A program made the translations under genes and the position numbers. The notes below the pieces were generated by a model. It was not told the DNA's origin, ran no database searches, and saw only the letters and a program-made list of their open reading frames with translations. Below are positions 1-8,315 of a stretch of 64,000 bases of DNA, piece by piece (the stretch's first letter is position 1; each line of letters opens with the position of its first letter). This DNA is from Hydrogenophaga sp. (lineage in GTDB: Bacteria > Pseudomonadota > Gammaproteobacteria > Burkholderiales > Burkholderiaceae_C), in assembly GCA_016741995.1 (NCBI GenBank), contig JACVCO010000008.1, forward strand, positions 1 to 64,000. Reading direction: 5' to 3'.

Positions 1-1438
1 CGCCTTCAACGTCTTCGGCGGCCTCCTTGCCATACACCGCCATCCAGCCCGGCTTGACCAGCACCTTGCCTTCGGTCTTGAAGTGGTGGTTGAGCACGCT
101 GCTGATGCGCGTGGTGACCAGGAACTCGGCGCTGGGAAAGAACACCGCGATGAAGCGGCGCACCACCAGGTCGTAGAGCTTCTGCTCGGCCTCGCTCAGG
201 CCGCTGGGCGCCTGTAGCGTGGGGATGATGGCGAAGTGGTCCGAGACCTTGCTGTTGTCGAAGATGCGCTTGCTGGGCTTGATGTAGCCGTTGCCCAGCG
301 CCGTCTTCGCGTGCGGGGCCAGGTGCGCCATGCCACTGCCGGCGAGCATCTCGAAGGTGTCCTTCACGGTGCCCAGGTAGTCCTCGGGCAGCGCGCGCGA
401 ATCGGTCCGCGGGTAGGTCAGCGCCTTGTGGCGCTCGTACAGGCTCTGCGCCAGCTGCAACGTGGTCTTGGCCGAGAAGCCGAAGCGGCCGTTGGCTTCG
501 CGCTGCAGGCTGGTCAGGTCGTAGAGCTGGCCACAGGCCTGGGTGGTGGGCTTGCTCTCTTCCTTCACGCTCGCGGCCTTGCCGCGGACCGCGTCGACGA
601 TCGCCTGTGCCTGCTTCACATCCCACACGCGGTCGGCGCGCAGGTCGGGGTCGGCATCGTCGCCGGACGGCTTCTTGAAATCGGGGTCGAACCACTTGCC
701 GGGGTACTCCCCGGCCTCGGCCAGGAAGCTGGCGTGGATTTCCCAGTAATCGCGCGGGCGGTGCGCGCGGATCTTCTCTTCGCGTTCGACCACGATGGAC
801 AGGGTGGGCGTCTGCACGCGGCCCACGGTGGTGAGGAAGAAGCCGCCGTCACGCGAGTTGAAGGCCGTCATGGCGCGCGTGCCGTTGATGCCCACGAGCC
901 AGTCGGCCTCGGAGCGGCTGCGCGCCGCGTCGGCCAGGCCGCGCATCTGCGCGTCGCTGCGCAGGCGCTCGAAGCCCTCGCGGATGGCGGCAGGCGTCAT
1001 GGATTGCAGCCACAGCCGGCTCACCGGTTTGCCCAGCCCCTGATAACTGCCGCCCTTGAGGCCCCCGGCGTACTGCTCGATCAGGCGGAAGATGAGCTCG
1101 CCCTCACGCCCCGCGTCACACGCGTTGATGAGCGCCGTGACGTCCTTGCGTTTGGCGAGCTTGACCACCGCGTTCAAACGCGACTTGGCCTTGTCGATCG
1201 GCTTGAGCTCGAAGTACGGCGGCAGCACGGGCAGGTGCGCGAAGCTCCACTTGCCGCGCTTCACGTCGAATTGTTCGGGCGCGGCAATCTCCACCAGGTG
1301 GCCCACCGCGGAGGTGACCACATAGCGCTCGTTCTCGAAATGGTCGTCGTGCTTGTCGAACTTGCCCGCGACCGAAGTCAGCGCGCGCACGATGTCTTGT
1401 GCCACGGACGGCTTCTCGGCAATGACCAGGGTTTTCAT
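1..1438 (-). CDS. topB: DNA topoisomerase III (3' part missing, runs off window)
   Basis: Type IA topoisomerase that cuts and passes single DNA strands and resolves replication or recombination intermediates. The first 479 codons are present. The start MKTLVIAEKPSVAQDI opens the Toprim domain; the acidic motif NACDAGREGEL follows near residue 105. The catalytic tyrosine lies in TYPRTDSR at about residue 342. The gene is cut by the left edge of the window, so the C-terminal zinc and decatenation region cannot be judged. The ATG at 1438 is the natural start because the Toprim domain begins directly with it. Divergently placed from the SET-domain gene. The family is certain; the choice TopB rather than TopA rests on this N-terminus and the short Toprim spacing. 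Confidence 0.95.
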   Translation of the reverse strand, partial: MKTLVIAEKPSVAQDIVRALTSVAGKFDKHDDHFENERYVVTSAVGHLVEIAAPEQFDVKRGKWSFAHLPVLPPYFELKPIDKAKSRLNAVVKLAKRKDVTALINACDAGREGELIFRLIEQYAGGLKGGSYQGLGKPVSRLWLQSMTPAAIREGFERLRSDAQMRGLADAARSRSEADWLVGINGTRAMTAFNSRDGGFFLTTVGRVQTPTLSIVVEREEKIRAHRPRDYWEIHASFLAEAGEYPGKWFDPDFKKPSGDDADPDLRADRVWDVKQAQAIVDAVRGKAASVKEESKPTTQACGQLYDLTSLQREANGRFGFSAKTTLQLAQSLYERHKALTYPRTDSRALPEDYLGTVKDTFEMLAGSGMAHLAPHAKTALGNGYIKPSKRIFDNSKVSDHFAIIPTLQAPSGLSEAEQKLYDLVVRRFIAVFFPSAEFLVTTRISSVLNHHFKTEGKVLVKPGWMAVYGKEAAEDVEG

Positions 1439-1549
1439 CTCTACAATCCGCTCCCACACGCGCAGGCGCGCACGCACATGAGCGCGCGCTTGTCGTGCGC
1501 GCACCCACGCGCGCACCCGCACAAAACAACCTTACCAAAGAAATCCGAC

Positions 1550-2077
1550 GTGACGAAAACCCCTCGGAAGCCTGCCGCGCGCACGAAATCCCCCGCCAAG
1601 CCCGGCGATGCGCGCCGCATCCAGACACGCCGCTCCGGGGTGCACGGCAAAGGCGTCTTCGCGCTGGTCGACATCCCCGAAGGCGAGACGCTGATCGAGT
1701 ACACGGGCGAGGTCATCACCTGGACCGAGGCGCTGGACCGCCACCCGCACGACCCGAGCGACCCCAACCACACCTTCTATTTCCACATCGACGAAGAGCA
1801 CGTGATCGATGCGAAGTACGGGGGCAACTCGGCGCGCTGGATCAACCACAGCTGCAAGCCCAACTGCGAAGCCGACGTGGAAGACGGTCGCGTGTTCATC
1901 CGCAGCAGACGCGACATAAAGGCCGGTGAAGAACTGTTCTACGACTACGGCCTCGTCATCGACGAGCCCCTGACACCCAAGCTCAAGGCCCAGTACCCGT
2001 GCTGGTGCGGCGCCAAGAAGTGCCGCGGCACGCTGCTCGCACCCGCCAAGGGCGGGCGCGCCACGAAGCTGGGCTGA
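1550..2077 (+). CDS. SET-domain protein-lysine N-methyltransferase
   Basis: Predicted lysine methyltransferase using S-adenosylmethionine; the target is unknown. A basic N-terminal tail (about residues 1-24, rich in K, R, P) precedes the SET core RSGVHGKGVFALVDIPEGE. The catalytic pseudoknot motif RWINHSCKPNC and the tyrosine motif EELFYDYG are both intact. A post-SET cysteine cluster, CWCGAKKCRG, closes the domain, resembling the zinc-binding tail of eukaryotic SET enzymes. Start: GTG at 1550 is chosen because it removes a low-complexity leader; an in-frame ATG at 1478 would add 24 residues (Cys/His/Arg-rich) and has no visible ribosome site. The open frame continues far upstream only as the antisense of topB. 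birA follows after 2 bp. Confidence 0.85.
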   Translation: MTKTPRKPAARTKSPAKPGDARRIQTRRSGVHGKGVFALVDIPEGETLIEYTGEVITWTEALDRHPHDPSDPNHTFYFHIDEEHVIDAKYGGNSARWINHSCKPNCEADVEDGRVFIRSRRDIKAGEELFYDYGLVIDEPLTPKLKAQYPCWCGAKKCRGTLLAPAKGGRATKLG

Positions 2078-2079
2078 AC

Positions 2080-2880
2080 ATGATCGCGGCGGCCACGCTC
2101 GGCGCCAGCGCCGAAGCCATCTGGCAGGCGGTGGTGCCCACGCTGCCGGGCTTCACGGTCGAGGTGCTGCCGCAGATCGACTCGACCAACACCGAACTCA
2201 TGCGGCGGGCGCGCGCCGCACCGCTTGACCCCGTGCTGCTGGTGGCCGAGCAGCAAACCGCTGGGCGCGGGCGCCTGGGGCGCGGCTGGCACAGCCAGCC
2301 AGGCCGGTCGCTCACCTTCTCGCTGGGCCTCATGCTCGCTCCGCGCAACTGGTCGGGCCTGTCGCTGGCCGTGGGCGTGAGCCTGGCCGAACACCTGCAC
2401 CCCGACGTGCGCCTGAAATGGCCCAACGACCTGTGGCTGATGCAGCGCAAGCTGGGCGGCATCCTGGTTGAAACCGCCGGTCTGAACGACAGCCCCGAGG
2501 CGCGTGCGGTGGTCATCGGCGTGGGCCTGAACGTGGCGCGCCCGGCCGAGGCCGCGGTGCAGCAGATGCCGGCGGGCGCGCTGCCGGCCACCGCCCCCGC
2601 CGGCCTGGCCGAGGTGGACATGGGCGTGACCGCGGCCGAATTGCTCGAGCGCGTGGTGCCGGCGCTGGTGGCCGACGTGCAGCGCTTCCAGGCCGAGGGC
2701 TTCGCCCCCTTTGCGGCCCGCTTCGCCGCCCGCGACGCCTTGAAGGACCGCGCCGTGACCCTGAGCGACGGCACCCAGGGCACGGCCTGCGGTGTGGCCG
2801 ACGACGGCGCGCTGCGTGTGCTCGTGGGGGATCGGCTGCGGCGCATCGACAGCGCCGAGGTGAGCGTGCGCCCATGCTGA
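2080..2880 (+). CDS. birA: Biotin--[acetyl-CoA-carboxylase] ligase
   Basis: Attaches biotin, via biotinyl-AMP, to the carrier lysine of biotin enzymes in the cytoplasm. The protein of 266 residues shows the nucleotide/biotin loop GRGRLGRGWHS near residue 65, the conserved KWPNDLW near residue 113, and a C-terminal SH3-like part. There is no N-terminal winged helix, so it should be a ligase only and not a repressor of biotin synthesis. The ATG follows the SET gene stop by 2 bp, and the gene overlaps the next by 7 bp, so the three genes are probably co-transcribed. Confidence 0.95.
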   Translation: MIAAATLGASAEAIWQAVVPTLPGFTVEVLPQIDSTNTELMRRARAAPLDPVLLVAEQQTAGRGRLGRGWHSQPGRSLTFSLGLMLAPRNWSGLSLAVGVSLAEHLHPDVRLKWPNDLWLMQRKLGGILVETAGLNDSPEARAVVIGVGLNVARPAEAAVQQMPAGALPATAPAGLAEVDMGVTAAELLERVVPALVADVQRFQAEGFAPFAARFAARDALKDRAVTLSDGTQGTACGVADDGALRVLVGDRLRRIDSAEVSVRPC

Positions 2881-3662
2881 GGTGGCTGGTCATCGTGCTG
2901 GTCGCCGCCAACGCCATCTACTACGCGGGCACACAGGGCCACCTGGTGGCCTTCGGCTGGCCCGCGGCGAGCGAACCGCGTGAGCCACAGCGCCTGGAGC
3001 GGCAGATCGACCCCGAGCGGCTGCGGCTGCTCAACGGCCCGCGCGGCGCCGAACCGGTGCGGCCTCCGGCCCGTCCGCCCGTGGCATCGCCCGACCCGTC
3101 CCCGCCGGCAAGCGCATCGGCCACCCAGGCGCCGAGCCCGCCAGCGGTGGTGGCGGCGAATCCCGCCCCACCCCCGGCCCCCACGGCCCCGGCACCGGCC
3201 GACGCCCCGCCGGGCTGCTGGCAGGCCGGCGGGTTCACCGACGAGCAGGCCGAACTGCTGCGCGCCGAGTTGCGTCTGCTGGGGCTGGCCGACAGCGCAT
3301 GGCAACTCGCCGAGGTGCGCAACCCGGGCCGCTGGATCGTCTACATGGGGCGCTACGACAGCGCCGAGCAGGCCGCCCGCAAGAAGGCCGAACTGCGGGG
3401 TATGGGCATCGACTTCCGCGACGTCAACACGCCGGGGCTCGCCCCGGGCATTGCGGTGGGCACCTTCTCGAGCGAGCCGGCGGCGCGCGAAGGCCTGCAG
3501 ACGGCCGAGCGCCGCGGCGTGCGCACGGCACGTGTGGTGCAGGAACGCGCCGAAAGCCTGACCTTCAACCTGCGCCTGCCCGCCATCACGCCAGCCCAGC
3601 GCCAGCGCATCGACGCACTCGGCCCGGCCATGGGCGGGCGCAGCCTGCAGCGCTGCGCTTGA
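2874..3662 (+). CDS. SPOR-domain membrane protein
   Basis: Predicted inner-membrane protein with a periplasmic SPOR domain, a fold that binds denuded peptidoglycan glycans and often marks septal proteins. Residues 4-21 form one membrane helix (LRWLVIVLVAANAIYYAG). A long Pro/Ala-rich linker (about residues 55-110) leads to the C-terminal domain starting CWQAGGFTDEQAE, with the SPOR-like strand WIVYMGRYDS. It overlaps birA by 7 bp and probably shares its transcript. A specific division role is inference from the fold only; it is too different from FtsN or DamX to name. Confidence 0.8.
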   Translation: MLRWLVIVLVAANAIYYAGTQGHLVAFGWPAASEPREPQRLERQIDPERLRLLNGPRGAEPVRPPARPPVASPDPSPPASASATQAPSPPAVVAANPAPPPAPTAPAPADAPPGCWQAGGFTDEQAELLRAELRLLGLADSAWQLAEVRNPGRWIVYMGRYDSAEQAARKKAELRGMGIDFRDVNTPGLAPGIAVGTFSSEPAAREGLQTAERRGVRTARVVQERAESLTFNLRLPAITPAQRQRIDALGPAMGGRSLQRCA

Positions 3663-3674
3663 ACGGTTGACGCG

Positions 3675-5576
3675 TCAGCCGCGCTGACGGCGCCGCGCGA
3701 AGGCCAGGGCCCAGGCCCACAACCCGGCACCCCACCACCAGCCCAACGCCCCGCCACCGCCTTGCGGCGGCGGAATCGCCGCCACCACCGCCACGGTGTC
3801 GCTGCCTTCATCGCCCTGGTTGTCTTCCACCGTGAGGCGAAACACCCAGCGGCCCTCAACGGCGGCGGGCAATTGCACGTCGGTGAGCGCCAGCGTGTTG
3901 CCCGGGATGACCACAGGCGCCGACCCGCTGACCAGGCTCCAGCGGTGGCTCACCACGTTGCGCCCGGGAATGGCGAGACTGCCCCGCCCGTCGAGCGTGA
4001 TCCGGGTGCCGGGCAGCACGGTGCCCACGCGCTCGATCACGGCGGCGGGCCCGCTGGCCAGTTGCACCGAGCGCGCGGCGTCGAGCAGGCCCGCGCCGCA
4101 GGTGGTGTGGGTGCAATTGCAGACGCTGCTGTTGGCCGGGCCGCAGGCGGCGCCCATGTAGGTGGTGTGGGGCCGTGCCCCGACCCTCATGCGCTCGATC
4201 AGCGCGCTCGGTGTGAGGCTGGGGTTGATGCCCAGCATGAGCGCGGCCACGCCCGCCGCCTGGGGGGCGGCGAAGCTCGTTCCCTGCAAGTAGCCGTGGA
4301 TGGGAGAGACGGGTTCCCGCGTGCCGCTGTTGGACGTGCTGTGGAGCAGGGTGTCCGTGCCGAGTTCGTTCGATCCGCCCGGCGCCGCGAGCGCCACGTT
4401 CGGACCAAAGCTCGAGTAGTCGGCTTTGGCGCCATCCCGGCGCACCGACGCCACGGCCATGACACCCGCGCAATCGGCCGGGCGCCGCAGCGCGGTGGCG
4501 TTGTTGCCGGCGGCCACCACCAGCAACGCGCCCGCCGCGGTCACGTCGTCGACCATGGCCTGGTAGGCCCCGTCGCACGCGGCGCTGCCGCCGAAGCTGA
4601 GGTTGATCACGCGCGCGGGTGTGGGGTTGGCCGGCACGCCAGCCACCGGCAGCCCGGCGGCCCAGCGGGTGCCGTCGAGCAGGTCGGAGAGCAGGGCGCC
4701 GCACTTGCCCGCCACGCGCACCGGGAGCACGCGCGCGTTCCAGTGCAGACCGGCCACGCCGATGCCGTTGTTGGGCACGGCCGCGATCTGGCCGGCGATG
4801 AAGGTGCCGTGCCACGAGCTGTTGGCGATGTCGCACGCGGCGAACAGCGGGTTGGTCTGGTCGACCGCATCGATCCAGTCGCCGGGGTCGGACGGGTTGG
4901 CATCGCGGCCATCGCCATCGTTGGCCACCGACAGCTCGCTCACGAAGTCGTAGCCCGCGTGCAGGCGCCCGGCGAGATCGGGGTGCAGGAAGTGCACTCC
5001 GCTATCGACCACCGCCACCACGGTGCCGGCAGCACCCGTGGTGATGTCCCAGGCGGGGGGCATGTTCAGGGCGGCGGGCTGGAAGTTGCCGTGAACGGTG
5101 CCGGGTTCGCGCAGATGCCACTGCGAGGCCCAGGCGGGATCGGAGGGCACCAGTTGCCGGGGCTCGAAGACGTTGGGCTCGACCCAGGCCACGTCGGGGT
5201 GCAAACGCAACCGGCGCATCAGGTCGTCGAGCTCACGCCCCTTGACGGGTTTCTTCAGGCGCAGCAGCGCGGCACGGCCGGCTTCGCCGACGCCAGCAAC
5301 CGGCACCCCGACCGCCTTGGCCAGGGCTTGTGTGCGATCTCGCGAGCGCCGCGTGGCCTGCTCCCAGGCGGCCTGCTCGCGCTTACGGCGGTCGGCCCAG
5401 GGGCCGCGGGCGGTGATCTCACGGTTGAGTTCGTCCGCGTCCGCGCGAAAACCGACGATGAGGCCGAAGGCGGGGGAAGCGTCGCGCGATGTCGCGCCGA
5501 CCGGCAAAACGGCCAAGACGAGGAGAGCGCAAGCCAACCCGCGACGGGCGACGCCAAACAAACGATTCGCGGGCAT
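3675..5576 (-). CDS. Secreted S8 (subtilisin-type) serine protease with C-terminal membrane-anchor tail
   Basis: Predicted extracytoplasmic subtilase of 633 residues. A signal peptide (LACALLVLAVLPVGATS) is followed by an inhibitor-like propeptide, then the catalytic triad: Asp in VVAVVDSGVH, His in SSWHGTFIAGQIAA, Ser in LQGTSFAAPQAAG. A Cys-rich insertion (CGPANSSVCNCTHTTCG) lies at the end of the catalytic domain. Near the C-terminus is a PKD/Ig-like domain. The last 28 residues are glycine-rich, then a Trp-rich hydrophobic helix, then RRRQRG, the layout of GlyGly-CTERM sorting signals. Start: ATG at 5576 with GGGTGG upstream; a GTG at 5591 would add five residues. Single-gene unit, convergent with the SPOR gene. 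Confidence 0.9.
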   Translation of the reverse strand: MPANRLFGVARRGLACALLVLAVLPVGATSRDASPAFGLIVGFRADADELNREITARGPWADRRKREQAAWEQATRRSRDRTQALAKAVGVPVAGVGEAGRAALLRLKKPVKGRELDDLMRRLRLHPDVAWVEPNVFEPRQLVPSDPAWASQWHLREPGTVHGNFQPAALNMPPAWDITTGAAGTVVAVVDSGVHFLHPDLAGRLHAGYDFVSELSVANDGDGRDANPSDPGDWIDAVDQTNPLFAACDIANSSWHGTFIAGQIAAVPNNGIGVAGLHWNARVLPVRVAGKCGALLSDLLDGTRWAAGLPVAGVPANPTPARVINLSFGGSAACDGAYQAMVDDVTAAGALLVVAAGNNATALRRPADCAGVMAVASVRRDGAKADYSSFGPNVALAAPGGSNELGTDTLLHSTSNSGTREPVSPIHGYLQGTSFAAPQAAGVAALMLGINPSLTPSALIERMRVGARPHTTYMGAACGPANSSVCNCTHTTCGAGLLDAARSVQLASGPAAVIERVGTVLPGTRITLDGRGSLAIPGRNVVSHRWSLVSGSAPVVIPGNTLALTDVQLPAAVEGRWVFRLTVEDNQGDEGSDTVAVVAAIPPPQGGGGALGWWWGAGLWAWALAFARRRQRG

Positions 5577-5660
5577 GCGGATTTTTACCACCCGTCACGA
5601 TTACCGCCCACGGGTATTTCACCGAGCGGAGCAATTCACCCCCCCGGCGAAGGAAAAACC

Positions 5661-6557
5661 TCACGCCGCGTGGGTGGCGCCCAACGTTTGGTGATCGAAC
5701 CAGGCCAGCGCGTCGTTCCACAAGGGCTGGGCGCGCGCCCGGAAGTAGCCCATGTGGCCGATCGGCCCGAGGCCCGCGCGGCGCGAGTCGAGCGTCACCG
5801 CCTTGACCGGGGCGTTGCGGTAGCCGGCCATGAAGGCGTCGCGCGAAGCAGGGGGTGCCCAGGCATCGTCCAGCGCGTTGACGGCGACGATGGGAAAACG
5901 CACGGCGTCGAAGCGGGCGGTGACCTCGCGCATGCGCGGGTCGTCGAAGAAGTAGCGCGGGAAGCGGCACCAGTGGCGCCACTGGCGGTAGACGTCGATC
6001 GGCAGGTCTTCGCCCATGCCGAGCTTGCTCCAGGGCAGGTAGCCGGCCACGCGCGTCATCAGCGGGCCGAGCACGTTCCACATGAACTGCACCCGCAGGC
6101 GCTCCAGCGGCGGCATCCAGCCGTGCCAGCCGGCGCCGGTGGCGAAGGTGTAGGCCGCGTCCACGTGTTCGGGGTGCGGCAGCAGGCCCAGGGCGTGGCC
6201 GCCGTAGGAGTGCCCCACCAGCCACAGCGGCACGCCGGGCGCCCGCATGTGGGCCACGCCCGCGGCCAGGTCGAGCCGGCCCCAGTCGAGGTAGTCCATG
6301 CGAAAGCCCTTGAGCGTTGTCGGCGCGGACGCGCCGATGCCCCGGTAGTCGAGCGTGAGGACATCGATGCCCTGCTCCGCCATGTGTTGCGCGAAGCGCT
6401 TGTAGAAGCCCTGGGGCACGGCCGTGGCACCGCCCACCACGAGGTGGGCCCGCGGTGGGGTGGCGGCGTGGTAGCGGTGGGCCGAGAGCGGGTAACCATC
6501 GGCAGCGAGCAGGGTGAGCGGTTCGATGCGCACGGCATCGCGGGTGGCGGGGGTCAT
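5661..6557 (-). CDS. Alpha/beta hydrolase
   Basis: Cytoplasmic alpha/beta hydrolase of 298 residues with unknown substrate. The nucleophile elbow is WLVGHSYGGHALG, near residue 105; an acid candidate is in VNALDDAWAPP and the catalytic His is probably in GPIGHMGYF near the C-terminus. The oxyanion region follows LVVGGATAVPQGFYKRFA. The start ATG overlaps the stop of the upstream TetR gene by 4 bp (ATGA), so the two are translationally coupled. The hydrolase is therefore probably the main regulated target of that repressor. Similar proteins are often called serine aminopeptidase or depolymerase-like; the sequence does not settle which. Confidence 0.85.
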   Translation of the reverse strand: MTPATRDAVRIEPLTLLAADGYPLSAHRYHAATPPRAHLVVGGATAVPQGFYKRFAQHMAEQGIDVLTLDYRGIGASAPTTLKGFRMDYLDWGRLDLAAGVAHMRAPGVPLWLVGHSYGGHALGLLPHPEHVDAAYTFATGAGWHGWMPPLERLRVQFMWNVLGPLMTRVAGYLPWSKLGMGEDLPIDVYRQWRHWCRFPRYFFDDPRMREVTARFDAVRFPIVAVNALDDAWAPPASRDAFMAGYRNAPVKAVTLDSRRAGLGPIGHMGYFRARAQPLWNDALAWFDHQTLGATHAA

Positions 6558-7159
6558 GACGGGTTCTCCTGGGTGGGGCTGGCGGGCAGCAGCGCCAGCA
6601 AGGTGTCGGTGATGCGCTGAACCGGCTCGATGCTGTGCGCCACGCGCGACTGCAGCAGCCCGCCCTCGTACGCGGCCACCACCAGCGCGGCCACGCCGTC
6701 GGCGCGCTCGGCGGGCATGCCCGCGGTGCCCAGGCCCTGCGCGATGCGTTCGCGCAGCCGGGCGAAGGCGCGTGCCAGCGCTTCGCGCAGGGCCTTGTCG
6801 TCGGGCGTGGATTCCAGCGCCACCGTGGCCAGCGGGCAGCCCGATTCGAAACCGGTGCGCTGCAGCCGTTCGGTGGCGCCACGGATCCACAGGCGCATGG
6901 CGGCCTGCGGGTCGGGCGTGGTGGCGAGCAGCTGGTCGAGGCCACCGGTCATGCGCTCGACGACACGGTCAATGGCGGCGATGGCGAGTTCGGTCTTGCC
7001 ACCGGGAAAGTGGTGGTACAGCACGCCCTTGGGTGCACCGGCCGCCTGCAGCAGCTCGGTCAGGCCGATGCCGTGCAGGCCGCGGCGGCGCAGGGCGTCG
7101 GTCATGGCGGCGATCAGGCGGTCGCGCGTGCCGGATTCGGGTGGGGGTGGGGCGGGCAT
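6554..7159 (-). CDS. TetR/AcrR-family transcriptional regulator
   Basis: DNA-binding repressor of about 201 residues. The N-terminal helix-turn-helix covers RDRLIAAMTDALRRRG to GVLYHHFPGGKTELAIAA, which is the typical TetR recognition helix (YHHF-x-x-K). The C-terminal half has the TetR_C pattern with a cysteine in FESGCPLATVALE, a possible electrophile or ligand sensor as in several repressors of this subgroup. Start: ATG at 7159 is preferred because AGAGA lies at proper spacing; an ATG at 7168 sits directly against the purine tract. A perfect inverted repeat at 7172-7189 lies just upstream, so autoregulation of the TetR-hydrolase operon is very likely. Confidence 0.9.
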   Translation of the reverse strand: MPAPPPPESGTRDRLIAAMTDALRRRGLHGIGLTELLQAAGAPKGVLYHHFPGGKTELAIAAIDRVVERMTGGLDQLLATTPDPQAAMRLWIRGATERLQRTGFESGCPLATVALESTPDDKALREALARAFARLRERIAQGLGTAGMPAERADGVAALVVAAYEGGLLQSRVAHSIEPVQRITDTLLALLPASPTQENPS

Positions 7160-7171
7160 GGCGGCCATTCT

Positions 7172-7189
7172 CTAGACCGGTCGGTCTAG
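7172..7189. promoter_or_regulatory. TetR-type operator (perfect inverted repeat)
   Basis: Arms CTAGACC and GGTCTAG separated by GGTC form an exact 18-bp inverted repeat, 12 bp upstream of the preferred TetR start. Such TAGACC-n4-GGTCTA sites are the usual binding sites of the NemR-like branch of TetR repressors. Binding here would block the promoter or ribosome site of the TetR-hydrolase operon. Confidence 0.8.
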
Positions 7190-7241
7190 TGTCAATGGCT
7201 GATCGGATCGTGGTGTCGTGCGCGCGACGCCCCCCGGAAAC

Positions 7242-7269
7242 GCGAAAGGCGCCCGAGGGCGCCTTTCGC
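7242..7269 (-). terminator. Intrinsic terminator of gapA
   Basis: A perfect 13-bp stem (7242-7254 with 7257-7269) and a very short loop lie 15 bp after the gapA stop. Read on the minus strand the stem is followed by a T-rich stretch (TTTCC). It also insulates gapA from the TetR operator. Confidence 0.8.
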
Positions 7270-7283
7270 TTCAGCCAGTGGAC

Positions 7284-8315
<1,032 letters not shown>

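Noticed and set aside
236..1549. Long + strand frame running into the SET gene
   Set aside because: It is antisense to topB, whose catalytic motifs are intact; only the part from 1550 is coding.
3762..6620. 952-codon + strand frame
   Set aside because: Antisense of the subtilase and hydrolase genes; no domain and His/Gly/Arg-rich shadow composition.
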